A DNA stretch of 5,906 nucleotides. Source: Bacteroidia bacterium. Its GTDB lineage: Bacteria; Bacteroidota; Bacteroidia; AKYH767-A; OLB10. The DNA lies in NCBI GenBank assembly GCA_025450095.1, contig JANWID010000263.1, positions 1-5,906 on the forward strand, given 5' to 3'. A program made the position numbers and the translations under genes. Under the pieces are notes generated by a model. The model did no database searches. It was not told where the DNA came from and saw only the letters and a list, made by a program, of their open reading frames with translations. Shown piece by piece: positions 1-3,639 of the stretch (its first letter is position 1; every line of letters starts with the position of its first letter).

Positions 1-1
1 A

Positions 2-532
2 AAAGGACAGGAAGTAATTATCAGGGCGCTGCCAGAAGTGAAGAAGCATTTCCCTGATGTTCTTTATCTGATGACAGGCAAGCCTACTTTGAAAGATGAT
101 TTAGAAACATTAGCAAAAGAACTGGGTGTTTCAGATAATATCCGCTTTATGGGTACCGTCACAAGAGATGAATTAGTATTTCTGTACAATTCTGCTGACC
201 TTTTCCTGATGACAAGTCGCCATGGTCCAACCACAAATGAAATAGAAGGTTTTGGAATTGCCGTTATAGAAGCTGCCCTTTGTGGAAAGGCAGCAGTTGT
301 ATCTGATAATTCGGGATTACAAGAGGCCGTTGTTGATGGTATCACGGGAATAGTAGCCGGTGAGAATGATCCTGGAAGTACCGCTGCTGCGATTATTCGC
401 GTGCTCAGGGATACAGCATTGAAACAAAAAATGGAAATAGCCGCATTTAAGCGAGCTCACGAATCATTAGCGTGGAGAAAAGTTGCGAAGGAATACGATG
501 CTGTTTTAAGAAAAGTTATCAGTGACAAGTGA
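2..532 (+). CDS. GT4-type glycosyltransferase, C-terminal part (5' truncated by window edge)
   Basis: The reading frame is open from the window edge, so the gene starts upstream; the internal GTG at 38 is not a credible start because the codons before it continue the domain (KGQEVIIRALPEV). The visible 176 residues are the C-terminal GT-B Rossmann half of a glycosyltransferase of the Glycos_transf_1 / GT4 type. Seen in order: the 'KGQE..I.ALPEV...FPDVLYLMTGK' strand-helix, the 'NIRFMGTV..DEL..LYNSADLFLMTS' stretch, and the EGFGIAVIE segment (visible residues 82-90), which is the E-x7-E motif that contacts the nucleotide-sugar donor in this family. Such enzymes transfer a sugar from an NDP- or GDP-sugar to a lipid, glycan or small acceptor at the cytoplasmic face of the membrane. 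Donor and acceptor cannot be told from this half. The last codons and the TGA stop (530-532) lie inside a heptamer repeat (AGTGACA), so the C-terminal SDK may come from repeat DNA. The family call is firm; the specificity is unknown. Confidence 0.93.
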   Translation, partial: KGQEVIIRALPEVKKHFPDVLYLMTGKPTLKDDLETLAKELGVSDNIRFMGTVTRDELVFLYNSADLFLMTSRHGPTTNEIEGFGIAVIEAALCGKAAVVSDNSGLQEAVVDGITGIVAGENDPGSTAAAIIRVLRDTALKQKMEIAAFKRAHESLAWRKVAKEYDAVLRKVISDK

Positions 533-612
533 CAAGTGGTTTGGTTAAAACTAGGGAACTGTTGCTTCGTTGTAACTAGTGACCGGTGACCGGTGACCAG
601 TGACCAGTGACA
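521..612. repeat. AGTGACC-type heptamer direct repeats (two clusters)
   Basis: Seen directly: two head-to-tail AGTGACA units at 521-527 and 528-534, followed by a partial AGTGG, then about 40 bp of unique sequence, then five head-to-tail units at 578-612: AGTGACC, GGTGACC, GGTGACC, AGTGACC, AGTGACA. The consensus is RGTGACM with a 7-bp period. The first cluster overlaps the 3' end of the glycosyltransferase gene and provides its stop codon. Arrays of this unit are common between genes in Bacteroidota genomes (recalled, not checked). Their function is not known to me, and I see no encoded protein. A 7-bp period would rotate successive units around the helix, so a regular protein-binding array on one face is not favoured. 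Confidence 0.85.
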
Positions 613-688
613 GGTCAAATTAAAATAATTCTGCTTCACATGATGAGATCCCTGCCCTCGGTCGGGATGACAGTTGCATCTGGGAACA

Positions 689-755
689 GGGGAGTGAGTG
701 AAAAAAGAGGCCAGGTTGGCGTTGCCAACCCGGCCTCTTTTTTCACTCACTCCCC
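689..755. terminator. Bidirectional rho-independent terminator in a 32-bp hairpin
   Basis: The arms 689-720 and 724-755 pair over 32 bp around a GTT loop (721-723), with one mismatch (A713 against C731). The core GAGGCC...GGCCTC stem is followed by six T (738-743) and preceded by six A (701-706), so on either strand a GC-rich stem is followed by a U tract, as in a classic intrinsic terminator. It is the first terminator after the glycosyltransferase (stop at 532) and lies before the DUF1295 gene (start at 1005), so on the plus strand it should end glycosyltransferase transcription and insulate the next gene. The A/T tracts pair with each other and GAGTGAGTG / CACTCACTC extends the stem outward, far longer than an ordinary terminator needs, in keeping with its place at the centre of a palindromic repeat element. 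Confidence 0.75.
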
Positions 756-777
756 CACCCACTTCATGACGGCTGTC

Positions 778-836
778 ATTCCGAACTTTTTTGAACAGGA
801 AAACCTTTTGTCTTCCTGTTCAAAAGGGCGAGGAAT
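778..836. repeat. Hairpin in the right arm of the palindromic element
   Basis: TTTTGAACAGGAA (789-801) pairs perfectly over 13 bp with TTCCTGTTCAAAA (813-825) around an 11-nt loop, and ATTCC (778-782) pairs with GGAAT (832-836) about the same centre. The left arm of the element has only a short ATCCC/GGGAT hairpin at the matching place, so the two arms differ by about 38 bp of extra stem-loop. No protein is encoded. Confidence 0.65.
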
Positions 837-869
837 ACCATCATGTTAAGCAGTAACTCCAATTACTAT

Positions 870-890
870 AAAGTCACAAAATGTGACCTT
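870..890. repeat. Near-palindrome GTCACA-AAA-TGTGAC
   Basis: GTCACA (873-878) and TGTGAC (882-887) are perfect inverted repeats around AAA. The flanking AA (870-871) and TT (889-890) also pair, with one mismatch (A872 against C888), giving a 21-nt imperfect dyad. It lies 3 bp from the larger palindrome at 894-918 and shares its GTCRCAA half-site. It could be a second operator half or part of the same relic sequence. It has no T tract and is not a terminator. Confidence 0.5.
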
Positions 891-893
891 CAC

Positions 894-918
894 TTGAGGT
901 CGCAATTTGCGACCTCAA
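894..918. repeat. Perfect 25-nt palindrome, possible ORF6N-related site or gene relic
   Basis: The arms TTGAGGTCGCAA (894-905) and its exact complement (907-918) flank a single central T (906). A run of seven A (917-923) follows on the plus strand, the wrong order for an intrinsic terminator in either direction. In the plus-strand frame starting at 894 the palindrome reads LRSQFATS and continues KKGGISY; I recognise (L)RSQ(F/I)(A/V)TS followed by a GG-containing stretch as the central motif of many ORF6N-domain proteins. The intact ORF6N gene in this window carries a palindrome of identical length at the equivalent codons (3150-3174). The palindrome is certain. Whether it is a protein-binding site, a remnant of a decayed ORF6N gene, or both is inference. 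Confidence 0.6.
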
Positions 919-945
919 AAAAAGGTGGAATAAGTTACCGATCAT

Positions 946-964
946 TTTGTACCCTATTTGTACC
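946..964 (+). promoter_or_regulatory. TTTGTACC direct repeat spaced 11 bp, upstream of the DUF1295 gene
   Basis: TTTGTACC occurs at 946-953 and 957-964, an 11-bp step or about one helical turn, placing both copies on the same face of the DNA 41-59 bp before the ATG at 1005. That is a plausible position for an activator or repressor site. No regulator is known to match it, and chance cannot be excluded. I see no convincing TAnnTTTG promoter element for the gene; TACCTTGC at 987-994 is the nearest resemblance and is imperfect. Confidence 0.25.
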
Positions 965-1004
965 TCCAAATTCCCCATCAAAATAATACCTTGCAGGTTG
1001 AATA

Positions 1005-1886
1005 ATGAACAGCCCACACTCCCGCCCGGTTTCCTTCTTCATCTGCCTGATTGTTTACCTGGCAACATTTGCTATTTCGACAATTTTTGTTCACTTTTTT
1101 GAAGGTCGCATGAATAGCTTGTGGCTAATACTTCTTGCAGATATTATTGCCACCGTTGTGGTTTTTGGTTTCAGTGTAGCGTTTAAAAATTCAAGCTTGT
1201 ATGATCCGTACTGGAGTGTGGTTCCACCTCTGATTGCCTTTTATTGGTTACTAACCGGAAGCCATAATTTGCCAGGCTACTTGATGATAGCTACTATATT
1301 GATTTGGTCGATTCGATTAACATTTAACTGGTGTCGTGGGTGGCAAGGACTTGCTCAGGAAGACTGGAGGTATAAAATGTTACGGGAAAAGAATCCGGGA
1401 ATGTATCCGCTGGTTAATTTTTTTGGAATCCATTTATTTCCCACACTCATGGTATTCCTGGGAATGTTACCGGTTTACTTTATGACTTCCCGATTTACTG
1501 AATCTACGCTAACAAATCCTTTTTTTCTACTGGGATTATTAATCACCCTGGCAGCTACTACCATTGAGCTTGCGGCTGATGAACAAATGCACCAATTTAA
1601 AAAGCTGGCAAAAAAAGGTGCATACATCAATAGCGGATTGTGGAAATTTTCACGTCACCCAAATTACTTTGGAGAAATTTCGTTTTGGTTGGGATTGTGG
1701 GTCATGCAAATGGCAGTGGCTCCTCAATACTGGTGGACTACCATTGGATTTGTAGCCATGCTCATCATGTTTTTATTTGCCTCCATACCGATGATGGAAA
1801 CAAAGAACAGGAAAAGCAAAACCGGTTATGACAATTATGTTAAGCGGGTTTCAATGTTGATTCCAATGCCAGCAAAATTGGACTGA
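1005..1886 (+). CDS. DUF1295 / steroid 5-alpha-reductase-like multispanning membrane protein
   Basis: 293 residues, close to the usual size of the DUF1295 family. About eight hydrophobic segments can be seen (roughly residues 11-32, 38-60, 70-86, 89-109, 138-160, 172-190, 222-240, 243-263), so it is an inner-membrane protein. The C-terminal motif GLWKFSRHPNYFGE (211-224), followed by W, G and a Y..Y...V..LIP tail (275-288), is the signature shared by DUF1295, steroid 5-alpha-reductase and isoprenylcysteine/phospholipid methyltransferase folds; in those enzymes this region binds the cofactor (NADPH or SAM). The reaction is not established for this protein; reduction or methylation of an isoprenoid-like or lipid substrate is inference from the fold. 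The ATG at 1005 is chosen because it includes a complete first membrane segment; Met36 (1110) would remove it. No Shine-Dalgarno sequence is evident. The gene stands alone: the terminator hairpin lies upstream and the convergent yceI-like gene ends 74 bp downstream. Confidence 0.88.
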   Translation: MNSPHSRPVSFFICLIVYLATFAISTIFVHFFEGRMNSLWLILLADIIATVVVFGFSVAFKNSSLYDPYWSVVPPLIAFYWLLTGSHNLPGYLMIATILIWSIRLTFNWCRGWQGLAQEDWRYKMLREKNPGMYPLVNFFGIHLFPTLMVFLGMLPVYFMTSRFTESTLTNPFFLLGLLITLAATTIELAADEQMHQFKKLAKKGAYINSGLWKFSRHPNYFGEISFWLGLWVMQMAVAPQYWWTTIGFVAMLIMFLFASIPMMETKNRKSKTGYDNYVKRVSMLIPMPAKLD

Positions 1887-1932
1887 TTAAATCAAACATC
1901 AGGCTTCACCCTAATTGCTTTTATTTCTTTAT

Positions 1933-1959
1933 TGGCTTTTCTGGCTTTTCTGGCTTTAC
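1933..1959. repeat. Three 9-bp tandem repeats in the convergent gap
   Basis: TGGCTTTTC at 1933-1941 and 1942-1950, then TGGCTTTAC at 1951-1959, lie between two convergent genes. On the minus strand they follow directly after the YceI-gene stop (1961-1963), in its frame, and would read as lysine/alanine/arginine triplets (K-A-R, K-A-R, K-A). No terminator hairpin is evident in this 74-bp gap. Confidence 0.7.
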
Positions 1960-1960
1960 T

Positions 1961-2656
1961 TTACTTCAGTGCTTTTAAATATATTCCCAAGTGTATTTCA
2001 TCTCGTATCAAATCATCAGGTTGACCAGCAAAACTAATATCCCATTGCTTGCGATCGATATTAAATTTGGCTTGTGCTTCTACTGATGTATCACTAACTG
2101 TGATCTTCGCAGGAAATTCAATATTCTTTTCAATCCCCTTAAAAGTTAAGTTCCCGCTTACAGTATGAGTAGGATTGGCTACTTTATATTCACTTAGCTC
2201 TTCCTGGAGGGGGTCTTCTGACTCGTTCACTTTTCCTGAGAAAGGCTTAATACTGGTAATAACAAAAGTTGCTTCAGGGTATTTGTTCACATCAAAAAAA
2301 TCAGGCGAATGAAGATGGCCTGTAAGCTTAGCATTTGCTTCAGCCTTCACTTTTTTAGGCCCGGTTGCAATAATAGTAGGCATATCCAACACAAACTTTC
2401 CGGCAATCACATTTCCATTTTCAACCGTTAATTCACCGCTTTTAAGTTCAACAGTTCCTGAATGGTACCCACTTACCTTCGTACCAATCCACTCTACAAT
2501 GCTTGCAGCGGTGTCTGCGGTATATGTTGAACCTACAGTTACTTCAGCTTCTTCTTTTGGTTCAGAAGTAATGGCATCAGGACTTTTAGGTGCCTGGCAG
2601 GATGTTAGTATGATAAATACAACCAAACTGGTGCGTACATCAATTAATTTTTTCAT
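1961..2656 (-). CDS. YceI-family lipoprotein (lipid-binding barrel)
   Basis: 231 residues. The N-terminus MKKLIDVRTSLVVFIILTSC is a lipoprotein signal peptide: positive start, hydrophobic core and lipobox LTSC with Cys20 as the predicted lipidated residue. Residues 21-42 form a polar, acidic linker and 43-231 are a YceI domain. Recognisable family stretches are TADTAASIVEWIGTKV (46-61), LTGHLHSPDFFDVNKYPEA (111-129), VSGNLTFKGI (166-175), FNIDRKQWDI (198-207) and IRDEIHLGIYLKA (217-229). YceI proteins are lipocalin-like barrels that bind polyisoprenoid or other amphiphilic molecules; the ligand here is unknown. E. coli YceI is a soluble periplasmic protein, so membrane anchoring is a difference, though one I regard as common in Bacteroidota. 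The residues after Cys (QAPKSPD) lack the early acidic run linked to surface export in this phylum, so a periplasm-facing anchor is more likely. The gene is transcribed alone, away from the ORF6N gene, with an Fnr-type box 84 bp upstream of its ATG. An in-frame basic stretch follows the stop codon. Confidence 0.93.
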   Translation of the reverse strand: MKKLIDVRTSLVVFIILTSCQAPKSPDAITSEPKEEAEVTVGSTYTADTAASIVEWIGTKVSGYHSGTVELKSGELTVENGNVIAGKFVLDMPTIIATGPKKVKAEANAKLTGHLHSPDFFDVNKYPEATFVITSIKPFSGKVNESEDPLQEELSEYKVANPTHTVSGNLTFKGIEKNIEFPAKITVSDTSVEAQAKFNIDRKQWDISFAGQPDDLIRDEIHLGIYLKALK

Positions 2657-2723
2657 GGCAATTTGTTTAAAAATAAATTAAATCAATTTCGTTCATGATT
2701 AAGAATTCCATGATACTAAAATA

Positions 2724-2736
2724 GTGAATTTTTCAC
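2724..2736. promoter_or_regulatory. GTGAA-TTT-TTCAC dyad beside the Fnr-type box
   Basis: Perfect 5-bp arms with a 3-bp centre, 4 bp from the Fnr-like site on its yceI-proximal side and overlapping the likely core promoter of the yceI-like gene (TATTTTAG on the minus strand at 2717-2724). It could be a second operator. In such AT-rich DNA chance is a serious alternative. Confidence 0.25.
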
Positions 2737-2740
2737 AATT

Positions 2741-2754
2741 TTGATCTTTATCAA
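2741..2754. promoter_or_regulatory. Crp/Fnr-family box, perfect TTGATnnnnATCAA
   Basis: TTGAT-CTTT-ATCAA matches the Fnr/Dnr consensus TTGATnnnnATCAA at all ten defined positions, and the dyad extends by one more pair (T2740 with A2755). It lies 84 bp upstream of the ATG of the yceI-like gene (2656, minus) and about 210 bp from the ORF6N start (2967, plus). A TATTTTAG -7-like element on the minus strand (2717-2724) is centred about 27 bp from the dyad centre, which would put the site near -34 to -42, a class II activation position. Regulation by an oxygen- or nitric-oxide-responsive Crp/Fnr protein is inferred; the regulator is not in the window. Confidence 0.55.
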
Positions 2755-2966
2755 ATTTTACAAGAATGTTAAAAGTGAAATGTAAAATTGGAAATCTAAA
2801 CTTCCCATTGAAATTCTAAATCGCCGATTACAATTAAATAACAAACTTATTAAATGGACTTTATGATGATTCCACTGCTTGGAATTAAAGGATTTTGATC
2901 CTATTTCTATTATTCATACTTTTACAAATACAATTTTTTCAATTGAGCTTTTCAAAGACTTTTCCC

Positions 2967-3479
2967 ATGCAAACAACTACCATTCAATCCAAAATTCATG
3001 AAATCAGGAGCGTGAAAGTCATACTGGATTTTGATCTAGCGTTACTTTATGATGTTGAAACAAGGGTATTAAATCAGGCTGTCAAACGAAATATTGATAT
3101 ATTTCCTGAAGACTTTATGTTTCAAATTACGGCCAATGAATGGAAAACCATGTCATCACAAATTGTGATGACATATCCGTTTAAGCGTCCGAAATCAGCA
3201 TTACCCTTTGCATTCACAGAGCATGGTGTTACTATGCTTGCAAACGTATTAAAAAGTAAAAAGGCACGGCAAACCAGCATTGCCATTGTAAGAGCTTTTA
3301 TTGCTTTGAAACAATTTTTGTTGAATTTTAAAGAATTGACGGAAAAGTTGGAAGAAATTGAAAGTAGATATGACAGGCAGTTCAAAGATGTATATGAAGC
3401 TATCAACTTTCTTTTGCAAAAAGATAAGCAAGAATCCAAACAAAAACAAAGGAAAAGAATAGGATTTAATTCAACTTAA
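2967..3479 (+). CDS. ORF6N-domain protein (KilA-N/Bro-like, putative DNA-binding)
   Basis: 170 residues from the ATG at 2967. This start is chosen because MQTTTIQSKIHEIRSVKVIL is the usual beginning of the family; a longer frame from TTG 2895 adds 24 hydrophobic residues that do not fit. Residues 6-95 form the ORF6N domain: IHEIRSVKVILDFDLALLY, the VETRVLNQAVKRN helix, FPEDFMFQIT, SSQIV (63-67) and PFAFTEHGVTMLANVL (80-95). Residues about 121-150 (KELTEKLEEIESRYDRQF) look like a coiled coil, and the tail is basic (KQKQRKRIGF). ORF6N was defined in phage antirepressor-type proteins and is thought to bind DNA; chromosomal copies are frequent in Bacteroidota and their role is not established. 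No phage genes adjoin it here. Codons 62-69 lie in a perfect 25-nt palindrome (3150-3174), a strong constraint on the DNA as well as the protein. It appears monocistronic. Confidence 0.9.
   Translation: MQTTTIQSKIHEIRSVKVILDFDLALLYDVETRVLNQAVKRNIDIFPEDFMFQITANEWKTMSSQIVMTYPFKRPKSALPFAFTEHGVTMLANVLKSKKARQTSIAIVRAFIALKQFLLNFKELTEKLEEIESRYDRQFKDVYEAINFLLQKDKQESKQKQRKRIGFNST
3150..3174. repeat. Perfect 25-nt palindrome inside the ORF6N coding sequence
   Basis: The arms ATGTCATCACAA (3150-3161) and its exact complement (3163-3174) flank a single central A (3162). It is codon-aligned, covering codons 62-69 (M S S Q I V M T) plus one base. It has the same total length and the same one-base centre as the intergenic palindrome at 894-918. 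The two arms agree at 7 of 12 positions, including the inner TC-CAA, and where they differ both arms differ in a complementary way. It may be an autoregulatory binding site for the encoded protein or a structure in the mRNA; neither is shown. Confidence 0.8.
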
Positions 3480-3483
3480 ATGC

Positions 3484-3498
3484 AATGAACAATTCATT
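3484..3498 (+). terminator. Weak hairpin after the ORF6N gene
   Basis: AATGAA (3484-3489) pairs with TTCATT (3493-3498) around CAA, 5 bp after the ORF6N stop, and is followed by TTTTC. The stem is short and AT-only, so this is a weak terminator at best. It is the only hairpin noticed between this gene and the ABC exporter. Confidence 0.25.
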
Positions 3499-3555
3499 TT
3501 CTTGCTTTGGTTCTAATTAGTATGTTTATTATCAGCACAGCCCTATAAATTTTGG

Positions 3556-3563
3556 TAACTTTA
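3556..3563 (+). promoter_or_regulatory. Possible -7 element (TAACTTTA) for the ABC exporter gene
   Basis: TAACTTTA matches the Bacteroidota sigma-ABfr -7 element TAnnTTTG at all but the last base and lies 76 bp before the ATG at 3640. No TTTG is found at the expected 19-21 bp upstream, so the assignment is weak. The same bases form a small GGTAA-CT-TTACC dyad (3554-3565), which might be an operator over the promoter. Confidence 0.25.
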
Positions 3564-3639
3564 CCCGTGTAATCATTCATCAATTTCATAAAAATCAATT
3601 GAAGTGATTTAATTCGTTTATAATAATTTACAATTCATA

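Larger units (their letters stand above)
631..853. mobile_element. MITE-like / REP-type palindromic element with 15-bp terminal inverted repeats
   Basis: The ends are inverted repeats: CTGCTTCACATGATG at 631-645, and CATCATGTTAAGCAG at 839-853, whose complement is CTGCTTAACATGATG (14 of 15 match). Just inside, the left arm has a small hairpin (ATCCC 648-652 with GGGAT 664-668), and GGGATGACAG (664-673) is mirrored by CTGTCATTCC (773-782; 9 of 10). The centre is a 32-bp hairpin (689-755) and the right arm a second hairpin (778-836). The element is about 223 bp and encodes no credible protein: the open frames through it on both strands are mirror images of the same palindrome. The GGATGACAG / CTGTCATTCC ends resemble dispersed repeats known from many bacterial genomes. 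I saw no convincing target-site duplication, so past transposition is inferred. Alternatives are a composite of adjacent REP units, or an element mobilised by a REP-associated transposase elsewhere. Confidence 0.7.
2657..2966. other. Divergent intergenic region between yceI-like and ORF6N genes
   Basis: About 310 bp, very AT-rich, with no gene I can support. It must hold the promoters for both flanking genes. The clearest elements are the Fnr-type dyad (2741-2754) and, beside it, a GTGAA-TTT-TTCAC dyad (2724-2736). Weaker dyads are AATTTTACA/TGTAAAATT (2754-2762 with 2781-2789), ATTCC/GGAAT around ACTGCTT, just before 2886, and GGAT-TTTG-ATCC (2890-2901). On the minus strand TATTTTAG (2717-2724) resembles the Bacteroidota -7 element TAnnTTTG, but I find no matching -33 TTTG. 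The open frame reaching back to a TTG at 2895 in front of the ORF6N gene encodes a hydrophobic stretch unlike the family and is treated as non-coding. Confidence 0.6.

Noticed and set aside
521..612. Repeat-spacer-repeat pattern as a mini CRISPR
   Set aside because: The units are 7 bp and tandem, only two clusters exist, and no Cas genes are near.
457..849. Open frames on both strands (minus 457-762, plus 607-849) with shared peptides such as VSEKRG and SFFTHSP
   Set aside because: They share peptides only because both read the same long palindrome. They span heptamer repeats and hairpins and resemble no protein family.
621..862. Target-site duplication flanking the MITE-like element
   Set aside because: The sequences just outside 631 and 853 (ending AATT and starting TAAC) share no convincing direct repeat.
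894..923. The 25-nt palindrome plus A7 run as an intrinsic terminator
   Set aside because: The A run follows the stem on the plus strand and so precedes it as T on the minus strand. Neither direction gives stem followed by a U tract.
2895..2966. Upstream extension of the ORF6N frame to a TTG, with a hydrophobic N-terminus like a membrane anchor
   Set aside because: The family normally begins close to the QSKIHEIR segment, which the ATG at 2967 gives. The extension is translated AT-rich intergenic DNA.
2890..3036. GGATTTTGATC at 2890-2900 repeated at 3026-3036
   Set aside because: One copy encodes the conserved LDFDL of ORF6N and the other lies in AT-rich intergenic DNA. A single 11-mer match without further similarity is probably chance.
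3122..3449. Minus-strand open frames across the ORF6N gene, and those across the ABC gene (for example 4095-4337 and 5011-5495)
   Set aside because: They are antisense shadows of well-supported genes and show no family features of their own.
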